From DASSFZ01 sp035693785 (GTDB taxonomy: Bacteria; Chloroflexota; Anaerolineae; Fen-1058): a stretch of DNA of 14,589 nucleotides. Location: NCBI GenBank assembly GCA_035693785.1, contig DASSFZ010000338.1:1-14589 (forward strand). Direction: 5' to 3'. How positions within the stretch are numbered: the first letter of the stretch is position 1; each line of letters begins with the position of its first letter. The notes under the pieces are model-generated. The model was not told the DNA's origin, searched no databases, and saw nothing but the letters and a program-made list of their open reading frames with translations. Shown here in pieces: positions 6,034 to 11,660 of the stretch. Both the position numbers and the translations under genes were made by a program.

Positions 6034-6468
6034 ATGAAATTTGTCTGTCAGTCCGATAACACTGCAATGGAATTTGTGGAGAGCATTGCCTCGGAGAGCG
6101 GCGGGTCGATGTCTGTCACTTTCAGATGCCCGACCTGCGGACGCGCGATCGAGATGGTTACGAATCCTGGCGAGACGCAGATGGTGCGCAGCCTGGGCGT
6201 GACGATCGGGCACGAGGCGCTCAATGCTCAGCCCGAGCCGATGGCGATGATCCGCGACGCACTGGCGGGCGGATCGGTAGCGGCCACAACGGGTCCCGAT
6301 CCGATATGGACGGATGCGGCGCTCAAGCGCCTGGCCGCCGCGCCGACCTTTGTGCAGGGCATGGTCCGCCGCCTGTACACCGATTACGCCCGACAAAAGG
6401 GCTACACCGAGATCACACCGGCGGTCATGACCGAAGCCCGCGAGGCGTTAGGGATGACAGGGATGTAG
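6034..6468 (+). CDS. Zinc-ribbon plus PCP_red-like domain protein
   Basis: The 144-residue soluble protein has an N-terminal metal-ribbon-like part: MKFVCQSDNTAMEFVE (1-16), then FRCPTCGRAIEMVTNPGETQ (30-49) with C32 and C35. A related pattern, in which the first motif is also CxxC, is what I would expect; here it reads C5-Q-S-D8, so one ligand is replaced by Asp. The C-terminal part (91-140: WTDAALKRLAAAPTF, YTDYARQKGYTEITP, EAREALG) is a PCP_red-like domain matching those in the Usp fusion and the radical SAM protein. It probably binds a metal and a partner or cofactor shared with those proteins. ATG 6034 is preceded by AGGAG at 6018-6022. The stop lies within the first unit of a 7-bp repeat array. 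Confidence 0.8.
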   Translation: MKFVCQSDNTAMEFVESIASESGGSMSVTFRCPTCGRAIEMVTNPGETQMVRSLGVTIGHEALNAQPEPMAMIRDALAGGSVAATTGPDPIWTDAALKRLAAAPTFVQGMVRRLYTDYARQKGYTEITPAVMTEAREALGMTGM

Positions 6469-6555
6469 CAGATGGCAGATAGCGGATAGCAGATAGCAGA
6501 TGGCAGATGGTGTAAAACCATCGGCTATCAGCCATCAGCTAATAGCCATCGGCCA
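6467..6555. repeat. 7-bp repeat array B (AGCAGAT-like) with inverted arm
   Basis: Six head-to-tail heptamers (AGCAGAT, GGCAGAT, AGCGGAT, AGCAGAT, AGCAGAT, GGCAGAT; 6467-6508) are followed by GGT-GTAAA-ACC. Five inverted heptamers follow, reading on the other strand as GGCCGAT, GGCTATT, AGCTGAT, GGCTGAT, AGCCGAT. The arms pair as a long imperfect hairpin, with GATGGT/ACCATC perfect at the tip. It occupies almost the whole spacer, ending just before the AAAGGAG site of the next gene. The first unit overlaps the TAG stop of the preceding gene. Confidence 0.9.
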
Positions 6556-6566
6556 AAGGAGTATCG

Positions 6567-7703
6567 ATGAAACGTGTGTTGATCCTGGGTGGCGGCTTTG
6601 GCGGAATAGCGGCAGCACGCCGTCTGCGGCAAAAGCTCTCGCCGGAAGACGAGGTGATGCTCGTCGATCGGCGGGCGCATTTCATGGTCGGCTTCCGAAA
6701 GACATGGGCGCTGATCGGCCAGTCTCCGTTGGAAGCCGGGCAGCGTCCACTGGCGGCGCTGGCCCAGCAGAATATACAGATTGTCCAGGGCACGATTACC
6801 GCCGTGGATCCGGCGTCTCGCGCGGCGGAGATCGACGGCCGGCGGGTCGATGCCGACGCCGTGATCGTGGCGTTGGGCGCCGAGCTGGCGCAGGAGAAAA
6901 TACCCGGCTTTGCACATCACGCTTTCAACGTTTACGATCCGCAGGATATTCCTCGTGCAAGCGCGGCCCTGCATGAATTTCGCGGAGGGCGGGTGGTGGT
7001 TGGCATCTTCGGCGCGCCCTACAAGTGCCCACCGGCCCCGTACGAGATGGCTTTGCTAATCAAGGATTTCTTCCAGGCGCGCGGAGTGCCGGTCACCCTG
7101 GAGGTTTTCACCCCGCAGCCGATGTCGCTGCCGGTCCTGGGCGCCGCGGGCTGCCAGATCATCGAAGGTCGCCTGGCCGAAAGTGGCATTACTTTTCTGC
7201 CCAACCACACGGCGACGGCCGTCGAGGCGGGCGAGATCGTGTTTGCGACCGGCCGGCGTCCTTACGATCTCCTGCTCGGCGTGCCACCGCATCGCTGCCC
7301 GGCGCCGCTGGCGCAGAGCGAGTTAACCGGCGGTGGCAACTGGGTGCGAGTGAACGCGCGCACGATGGAGACTAACATCCCCGGCGTGTATGCCGTCGGC
7401 GATTGCGTCGAAATCCCCCTGGCGGACGGCAAGCCGCTGCCGAAGGCTGGCGTTTTCGCCGAGGACATGGGCCTGGTCGCCGCAGAGCGGATCGCCGCCA
7501 CGTTCGCCGGGCAAGCAGCAGACGCCACGTTCAAGGGAGAAGGCGGGTGCTTCCTGGAGGTGGGGGACGGCCAGGCGCTGATGGTGCAGGGCGCATTTCT
7601 GACCGAGCCGGCTCCCCAGGTGTCGCTTTCTGAGCCATCGCGCCAGTATCTCGAAGAGAAGCGCGCGTTTGAGGAGACGCGGCTGCAAGCATGGTTCTCG
7701 TGA
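6567..7703 (+). CDS. SQR-like FAD-dependent pyridine nucleotide-disulfide oxidoreductase
   Basis: The 378-residue flavoprotein has the N-terminal dinucleotide fold LILGGGFGGIAAARRL (5-20), an acidic end-of-strand D34, and the second FAD motif IPGVYAVGDC (271-280), followed by KAGVFAEDMG (293-302). The segment FGAPYKCPPAPYEMALLI (148-165) aligns with the cysteine region of sulfide:quinone reductase and flavocytochrome c sulfide dehydrogenase. C154 is the likely equivalent of one redox cysteine. Other cysteines are C196, C244, C280 and C328, and the last 50 residues hold none, so the usual second redox cysteine near the C terminus is absent. It may oxidise sulfide, a persulfide or another donor and pass electrons to quinone. 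ATG 6567 follows AAAGGAG. The 3' end overlaps the next gene by 4-13 bp, implying coupling. Confidence 0.85.
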   Translation: MKRVLILGGGFGGIAAARRLRQKLSPEDEVMLVDRRAHFMVGFRKTWALIGQSPLEAGQRPLAALAQQNIQIVQGTITAVDPASRAAEIDGRRVDADAVIVALGAELAQEKIPGFAHHAFNVYDPQDIPRASAALHEFRGGRVVVGIFGAPYKCPPAPYEMALLIKDFFQARGVPVTLEVFTPQPMSLPVLGAAGCQIIEGRLAESGITFLPNHTATAVEAGEIVFATGRRPYDLLLGVPPHRCPAPLAQSELTGGGNWVRVNARTMETNIPGVYAVGDCVEIPLADGKPLPKAGVFAEDMGLVAAERIAATFAGQAADATFKGEGGCFLEVGDGQALMVQGAFLTEPAPQVSLSEPSRQYLEEKRAFEETRLQAWFS

Positions 7704-8134
7704 GCACGACGGATACGCGGCGGCGCCATCGCCAGGCCGCGCTCACGTACGCCGGCCTCGGCCTACTGGTCATCGCGATTACCTTCGCCGCCGGTTTGGT
7801 GCCGCGCAGCCGGACAGCGCAGCTTGCCGAACTGGGCATCGGCGCCATTTTCATCGTGATCTTTTCGGCGCTGCTCTGGCGCGGTTGGTGGCCGCTTGCG
7901 GCTCTGCTCGCGATCCCGAACGCCTGGCGAGCGTTCACCTATTTCAATGATGGACAGGGCCTGCACATCGAGCTGGCGCTCTTCAGTGTGACGCCGATCG
8001 AGCCGAAGCCGGTCGCCTTCGTCAACGCGGCGCTGATGGCCGTGATCGTCGTCATGCTGGCGCGCTCCGCGTGGGCAGGCTTTTCGGTATGGCGCGCGTC
8101 AAAAAAGAGGGAACTAGGGAAAACAAGGAACTGA
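7691..8134 (+). CDS. Small integral membrane protein, family not recognised
   Basis: This 147-residue protein has four likely membrane helices: about 16-36, 46-63, 65-80 and 107-128. The region between helices 3 and 4 is polar (FTYFNDGQGLHIELALFSVTP). I do not recognise a family. It starts at ATG 7691, or at GTG 7700 overlapping the TGA of the flavoprotein gene in the ATGA/GTGA style. Either start implies translational coupling, so it may be a membrane anchor or partner for the SQR-like enzyme; that is inference. Its last codons (SKKRELGKTRN) come from a 9-bp repeat array, so the C-terminal tail is repeat-encoded. Confidence 0.75.
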   Translation: MVLVSTTDTRRRHRQAALTYAGLGLLVIAITFAAGLVPRSRTAQLAELGIGAIFIVIFSALLWRGWWPLAALLAIPNAWRAFTYFNDGQGLHIELALFSVTPIEPKPVAFVNAALMAVIVVMLARSAWAGFSVWRASKKRELGKTRN

Positions 8135-8171
8135 GGGAACTGCAAGTTCCCTCAGTTCCCTGAGTTCCCTT
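8105..8171. repeat. 9-bp repeat array A6 forming a 15-bp hairpin
   Basis: Direct units inside and after the 3' end of the membrane gene are followed by inverted units. GGAACTGAGGGAACT (8127-8141) and AGTTCCCTCAGTTCC (8145-8159) are perfect 15-bp reverse complements with a GCA loop. Another inverted unit, GAGTTCCC, and TTT follow. It is the most stable-looking hairpin of the repeat family and includes the stop codon of the upstream gene. It could end or protect the SQR transcript before the radical SAM gene. Confidence 0.9.
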
Positions 8172-8189
8172 TCATCAAGAGCCATCAAA

Positions 8190-9416
8190 ATGATGACAAC
8201 TCAGACTGCGTACAAGCCTTCGCTCGTCTCCTGGAACCTGACGAAGAAGTGCAATTTGCGCTGCCCGCATTGCTACCTGGAGGCCGGCCCGGCGGCCGAG
8301 AACGAGCTGGCGACGGGCGAGTGCCTGCAACTCCTCGACGAGATGAAATCGCTCGGCACGGAGATGCTCATCTTGACCGGAGGCGAGCCGCTCTTGCGCA
8401 AAGACATCTACGACATCGCGAGCGCTGCGTCGAGTCAGGGTTTCTGGGTCGTGATGGGCACCAACGGCGTCCTGATCACAGACAAAGTCGCTCAGAAGAT
8501 GATCGAATGCGGCGTGCGGGGTGTGGGCATCAGCATCGATTCGCTCGATCCGGCCAAGCACAACAGCTTCCGGGGAGGGCCGAACGCCTGGGAATATGCG
8601 GCTCGGGCGTTAGACATTTGCCGCGCGCATGGTCTGGAAGTGCTGGTGCAGACGACCGTCATGGCCATGAACATCGACGAAATCCCGCAACTGATCGATT
8701 TCGCGCGCGAAAAGGGCGCCTGGTCGTTCAATCTGTACTTCCTCGTCCAGACCGGCCGGGGCCAGCAGATGAACGATCTGTCGGCGGAAGAGACGGAGGC
8801 CACCCTTTCGAATCTGGTCGATGCGCAGGAGGGCTATCGCCCGATGCTGGTGCGCGCGAAATGCGCGCCCCATTTCAAGCGCATCGCCTACGAAAAAGGC
8901 GCAGGTGGGCTGGAAAGCGGCGGCTGCATGGCCGGCACCCAATATTGCCGCATCACGCCAGAGGGCGATGTCACACCGTGCCCGTATATGACCGTCGTCG
9001 CAGGCAGCGTGCGAAGGCAGAGTTTTCGCGAGATCTGGGAAACATCGACGGTGCTGAAGGAACTCAGGGATCTGAAGGAACTGAAGGGGCGCTGCGGGCG
9101 CTGCGAATTCAACGAGCTGTGCGGCGGTTGCCGCTGCCGGGCGTACGCCGCGTATGGAGATTACTTGCACGAAGATCCAGCCTGCACCTACCAGCCGACC
9201 GGCCGGCCGCTGGAGTTCGGAGCGATCGTCTGGAGCGCAGAAGCCCGCGCCCGGCTCGATCGTATCCCTATCGCTTTCATCCGCGACAAAGTCAAACAGG
9301 GCCTGGAGACCTATGCTCGACGCAACGCGGCGCGCGTGATCACGCCGGACTTGATGAAGGAGGCTATGGGCGGCGCGATGCGACCGGAGTTCTTGAAATC
9401 GGAGATTGGAGATTAG
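8190..9416 (+). CDS. AhbD/NirJ-like radical SAM-SPASM protein with C-terminal PCP_red-like domain
   Basis: In this 408-residue enzyme the radical SAM motif is CNLRCPHC (C21, C25, C28), followed by LTGGEPLL (62-69), GTNGVL (90-95) and SIDSLD (115-120). The SPASM region carries C246, C253, C264, C302, C305, C311, C314 and C332 in the order GCMAGTQYC, ITPEGDVTPCPYM, GRCGRCEFNELCGGCRCRAYA and GDYLHEDPACTY. This is the signature seen in AhbD and NirJ, which modify tetrapyrrole side chains, and in other SPASM maturases. Residues 347-395 (VWSAEARARLDRIP, LETYARR, ITPDLMKEAMG) are a PCP_red-like domain. The product is probably a cofactor-modifying or peptide-modifying enzyme; the substrate is unknown. 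No clear Shine-Dalgarno precedes ATG 8190; ATG 8193 is equally possible. A 9-bp repeat is embedded at 9057-9087, and the last codons (SEIGD) come from a heptamer array. Confidence 0.87.
   Translation: MMTTQTAYKPSLVSWNLTKKCNLRCPHCYLEAGPAAENELATGECLQLLDEMKSLGTEMLILTGGEPLLRKDIYDIASAASSQGFWVVMGTNGVLITDKVAQKMIECGVRGVGISIDSLDPAKHNSFRGGPNAWEYAARALDICRAHGLEVLVQTTVMAMNIDEIPQLIDFAREKGAWSFNLYFLVQTGRGQQMNDLSAEETEATLSNLVDAQEGYRPMLVRAKCAPHFKRIAYEKGAGGLESGGCMAGTQYCRITPEGDVTPCPYMTVVAGSVRRQSFREIWETSTVLKELRDLKELKGRCGRCEFNELCGGCRCRAYAAYGDYLHEDPACTYQPTGRPLEFGAIVWSAEARARLDRIPIAFIRDKVKQGLETYARRNAARVITPDLMKEAMGGAMRPEFLKSEIGD
9057..9087. repeat. In-frame 9-bp repeats inside the radical SAM gene
   Basis: AAGGAACTC (9057-9065), AGGGATCTG (9066-9074), AAGGAACTG (9075-9083) and AAGG (9084-9087) are the same family as the intergenic 9-mers. 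They encode KELRDLKELKG (residues 290-300), just before the SPASM cysteines C302 and C305. Because the unit length is 9, the frame is kept. Confidence 0.8.
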
Positions 9417-9548
9417 AGATTAGAGGTTGGAGATTGGAGATTGGAGGTTGGAGATTGGAGGTTGGAGGTTGGAGATCGGAGGTTGGAGGTTGGAGATTGG
9501 AGGTTGGAGATTGGAGATCGGCTAACCTCTAATTGCCAATCTCCAATC
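9401..9548. repeat. 7-bp repeat array C (GGAGATT/GGAGGTT), 17 units, with inverted end
   Basis: Seventeen uninterrupted heptamers (9401-9519) have the pattern (G/A)GAG(A/G)T(T/C), with base changes but no length change. They begin inside the last codons of the radical SAM gene, whose TAG stop is at 9414-9416. AACCTCTAATTGCCAATCTC (from 9522) and CAATC are inverted copies and can pair with the array. The AAGGAGAGG ribosome binding site of the next gene follows at 9559-9567. Confidence 0.95.
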
Positions 9549-9571
9549 ACTTTACGGCAAGGAGAGGCTCG

Positions 9572-10288
9572 ATGGCAATGTTCGATACGGTGACAATGAC
9601 ACGGCAGGTGCAGGTGTTCGATGGCGTGGCTCGGCTGAGCCAGAACGGGGACGTCCGCGAATTTCGGATCAAAGAGCTTCCGGAGAAGTTCATCGGCTGG
9701 CAGCTGGACTACAAGAAGCACATTTACGACAAGATCGAGAAAGACGAGTACATCGCCTTTAATCAGGGCCACTTGCCGGTGGTCGCGACGATGGGCAGCG
9801 GCAATCCCTTCCCGAACTTGGCGAATAAAGGCGTCGGCTTCACGCCGAAAGACGAGTATCTGGATCACTACCTGCGGCTCGTCGAACGGGCGGTCGAGAC
9901 GATCCTGGCCCTGCCGCCGCACGCCGTCGACGAGACGCGCGCGCTGCGCGTCGCCACGGCCCGCGAGCTGTACGCGCATCCCGAGCACATCGACTGGCGG
10001 CGACTGGGATTGCTCGAAATATTCGAGGGCACGACGCTCCGCAACCTGATCGAACGGCCGCTGGCCTCCGTGCTGTGGACGGGCGACTCGCCGGTGTTCA
10101 TCAGTTTTCAGGTCGATTGCGTCGTGGAGATCATCACGCCCGAGCATCCGCGCTATCGCTTCTCGTGGGCCATGCGGCGGCTGTTTGAGTACGAGCCTTT
10201 CCACATCGTCCAGACCATGTTCCCATATTCGTACACCTTCTGGGTCTACGACTGGCACGACAAGACGCCGAAACGGCGGTACAAATGA
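9572..10288 (+). CDS. Unrecognised 238-residue soluble protein
   Basis: I do not recognise this family. The protein is soluble and rich in aromatic and charged residues, with no signal peptide or membrane helix. Notable stretches are LPEKFIGWQLDYKKHIYDKI near the N terminus, VATMGSGNPFPNLANKGVGF, a leucine-rich helix with ETILALPPHAVDETRALRVA, GDSPVFISFQVDCVVEII, and the C-terminal FSWAMRRLFEYEPFHIVQTM. The C terminus is basic (KTPKRRYK). It has a single cysteine and no obvious catalytic motif. ATG 9572 is chosen because AAGGAGAGG lies at 9559-9567; upstream in-frame codons start in the inverted repeat and look spurious. Placement between the radical SAM gene and ferredoxin suggests a role in the same pathway. 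Confidence 0.8.
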   Translation: MAMFDTVTMTRQVQVFDGVARLSQNGDVREFRIKELPEKFIGWQLDYKKHIYDKIEKDEYIAFNQGHLPVVATMGSGNPFPNLANKGVGFTPKDEYLDHYLRLVERAVETILALPPHAVDETRALRVATARELYAHPEHIDWRRLGLLEIFEGTTLRNLIERPLASVLWTGDSPVFISFQVDCVVEIITPEHPRYRFSWAMRRLFEYEPFHIVQTMFPYSYTFWVYDWHDKTPKRRYK

Positions 10289-10290
10289 TG

Positions 10291-10310
10291 CTTATCGCTT
10301 ATCGCTAAGC
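10291..10310. repeat. Short heptamer CTTATCG duplication with hairpin
   Basis: CTTATCG occurs twice (10291-10297, 10298-10304) and is followed by CTAAGC. GCTTA-TCGC-TAAGC (10297-10310) is a 5-bp stem with a 4-nt loop, five bases before the ferredoxin ATG. No purine-rich ribosome binding site is seen for that gene. Confidence 0.5.
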
Positions 10311-10314
10311 CACC

Positions 10315-10590
10315 ATGGCCTACACTATCACTGCCAACTGCACCGCCTGCGGCCTGTGCTTGCCGGCATGCCCGATCGATGCCATCTCGGTCGCCGATCC
10401 GATCTACGTGATCGACCAGGAGCTCTGCTGCGACTTTGAGGACTGCCTGGCCGTGTGTCCGGTCGATGCTATCGTTCCCTCGGATAGCGTTCTGTCGTTG
10501 GATGTTCAAGCGTCTGACGCCGAACGCCTGCGCTCGCGCTGCAGGCGCGGGCGTTCCAGCATTCCCTTGAGCGCCCCCCTTCTTGAGTGA
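10315..10590 (+). CDS. Ferredoxin, 2[4Fe-4S]-type with altered second motif
   Basis: The 91-residue protein begins with a normal cluster motif, CTACGLCLPACP (C9, C12, C15, C19), then CPVDAI-type symmetry. The second motif reads ELCCDFEDCLAVCP with C38, C39, C44 and C48. In a standard 2[4Fe-4S] ferredoxin the spacing is C38-x2-C41-x2-C44-x3-C48; here position 41 is Phe and Cys is at 39. The second site may therefore hold a 3Fe-4S cluster or use Asp40 or Cys39 as ligand. It probably passes electrons to the radical SAM enzyme or from the flavoprotein. Residues after about 57 are low-complexity, basic and not ferredoxin-like; they come from a palindromic segment at 10510-10556. The frame stops at TGA 10588-10590 but continues open for 45 codons beyond it. 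Confidence 0.8.
   Translation: MAYTITANCTACGLCLPACPIDAISVADPIYVIDQELCCDFEDCLAVCPVDAIVPSDSVLSLDVQASDAERLRSRCRRGRSSIPLSAPLLE
10510..10556. repeat. GC-rich palindromic insertion-like segment
   Basis: GCGTC-T-GACGC (10510-10520) is followed by nested inverted repeats: GAACGCC (10522-10528) with GGCGTTC (10550-10556), and CGCCTGC (10525-10531) with GCAGGCG (10541-10547). The block lies inside the ferredoxin frame just after the cluster region and replaces what should be its C-terminal part. It looks like a small dispersed palindromic element, but no target-site duplication is clear. Confidence 0.5.
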
Positions 10591-10728
10591 TTCGACCACG
10601 TGCTGGACTACCCGCGCAGCAGTTACTACTACCGCGCCCACGCATCAGTCACGACGCCAGACGAAAATGTAAAAGCCACGGGAGACGACCGCCGCGTATT
10701 GACTTGCGAAGAAACCGATCTATACTGA
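10591..10728 (+). pseudogene. In-frame continuation after the ferredoxin stop (lost C terminus?)
   Basis: Directly after TGA 10588-10590 the same frame encodes 45 residues (FDHVLDYPRSSYYYRAHASV, then TTPDENVKATGDDRRVLTCE and ETDLY) ending at TGA 10726-10728. The first 24 codons have very high G/C at third positions, as in the flanking operon genes, which marks former coding DNA. There is no start codon or ribosome binding site for it. I read it as the original C-terminal end of the ferredoxin or of another lost gene, separated by the palindromic segment. The remaining 10729-10928 is AT-richer, with no gene; it holds a palindrome at 10843-10859 and no convincing promoter. Confidence 0.5.
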
Positions 10729-10842
10729 GGATACACGGACACAATCCAACCACCTTCAAGTCGGATATATGCAATCATCCAATCGCCGGATAATTGCCCT
10801 CTCGGAGATAATGTACGACATGTTTGTTGGATAATCCCGAGT

Positions 10843-10859
10843 TAGGTTTTCAAAACCTA
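10843..10859. promoter_or_regulatory. 17-bp palindrome, possible operator
   Basis: TAGGTTTT-C-AAAACCTA is a perfect inverted repeat around one central base, 69 bp before the DUF4386-like start codon. The loop is too short for an RNA hairpin, so a dimeric DNA-binding protein site is more likely. GATAAT (10830-10835) lies just upstream, but no fitting -35 is seen. Confidence 0.35.
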
Positions 10860-10928
10860 TGCTGATGGGATGGATCACAGTGTAGTGTATCGAAAATGAC
10901 CGGATCAAAGCAGCCTTGGAGGAGACTC

Positions 10929-11624
10929 ATGAAAGCAGTGGAGGAGAAGAGCGTGCTGCGATGGGGTGGTCTGGCGGGTATCCTGGCTGGCATCTTCTTC
11001 TTTCTCACTATCGTCATAGCAGCCACGACCCTGCTACTGGATGCCGGCGCCGAGGGGCCGGTCATAAGGTTCCCCGACGTCAGAGCGGCCCTTACTGTGG
11101 TGGAAGGCCTCTACCTGGTAGGACTCATCTTGTATGTCACGCTCTTCCTTGCCCTTTATCAGGCTCTCCGGGGGACGAGCCTCGCGCCCGCTCTTGGGAG
11201 CGTCGTGGGAGTGATGGGTCTCACCATGTTCGCTGTCGGCTCTCTAGTGTATGTCGCTCTCGCCCACGTCTCCGGCCTCTACTATGCTCCTGGGGCGACC
11301 TCCGAGGAGCAGGCGACGCTCGTCCTAATATGGGAGTCGATTCAGGGCGTATTCAGTTCGACGGACTCTGTCGGGCTCCTGCTCGTGCCGATAGGTGTAA
11401 TCGTCCTCGGAAAGGCTATGCACGAGGTCCCGGCCTTTGGCAAGCGCTTTGGCAGGGTGACTGTGGTGCTCGGCGCGGTTGGGGTCATAGGGATGACGCT
11501 CCTTGTGGTTGATCCTCTCTCTCCAACAGCCCTGGTCGGCATCTTCGTCGGCGCGTTTGTCGCCATCGTCATCTTCCCTCTCCTCCTGGGATGGAAGGTC
11601 TACAGCCTGTCAAGGGCCCCGTAG
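10929..11624 (+). CDS. DUF4386-like integral membrane protein
   Basis: This 231-residue protein has six hydrophobic segments, at about 15-36, 55-77, 87-108, 134-155, 168-187 and 195-217. The pattern RWGGLAGILAGIFFFLTIVI at the N terminus, GLYLVGLILYVTLFLALYQALR, and a long loop before VGLLLVPIGVIVLGKAMHE resemble DUF4386-type membrane proteins of unknown function. The assignment is tentative. ATG 10929 follows GGAGGAG at 10918-10924; an in-frame start at 10896 is less likely. Third-position use is more mixed than in the operon genes, and no repeat arrays flank it, so it belongs to the accessory segment. It has no same-strand partner within 200 bp. Confidence 0.7.
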   Translation: MKAVEEKSVLRWGGLAGILAGIFFFLTIVIAATTLLLDAGAEGPVIRFPDVRAALTVVEGLYLVGLILYVTLFLALYQALRGTSLAPALGSVVGVMGLTMFAVGSLVYVALAHVSGLYYAPGATSEEQATLVLIWESIQGVFSSTDSVGLLLVPIGVIVLGKAMHEVPAFGKRFGRVTVVLGAVGVIGMTLLVVDPLSPTALVGIFVGAFVAIVIFPLLLGWKVYSLSRAP

Positions 11625-11660
11625 GGGTCTTGAAGATATTGGATAGCACCCCAATGAACT

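Noticed and set aside
9401..9519. CRISPR array
   Set aside because: Units are contiguous 7-mers with no spacers, and no cas genes are present.
9413..10258. Minus-strand frame of 281 codons through the heptamer array and the 238-aa gene
   Set aside because: It is a shadow of the plus-strand gene; its tail is translated repeat (NLQSPTS-type) and it has no ribosome binding site.
10309..10318. GCCACCATGG around the ferredoxin start looks like a eukaryotic Kozak context
   Set aside because: The gene lies in a bacterial operon; the match is chance, partly due to the GCTAAGC hairpin upstream.
10588..10590. In-frame TGA read as selenocysteine in the ferredoxin
   Set aside because: No convincing SECIS-like hairpin directly follows, and the preceding residues are palindrome-derived, so a broken gene is simpler.
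10246..10641. Minus-strand frame of 131 codons opposite the ferredoxin
   Set aside because: The plus strand encodes clear ferredoxin cysteine motifs; the opposite frame is a by-product of GC-rich codon use.
10807..10835. GATAAT boxes as promoter for the DUF4386-like gene
   Set aside because: No -35-like hexamer sits at a suitable distance from either box.
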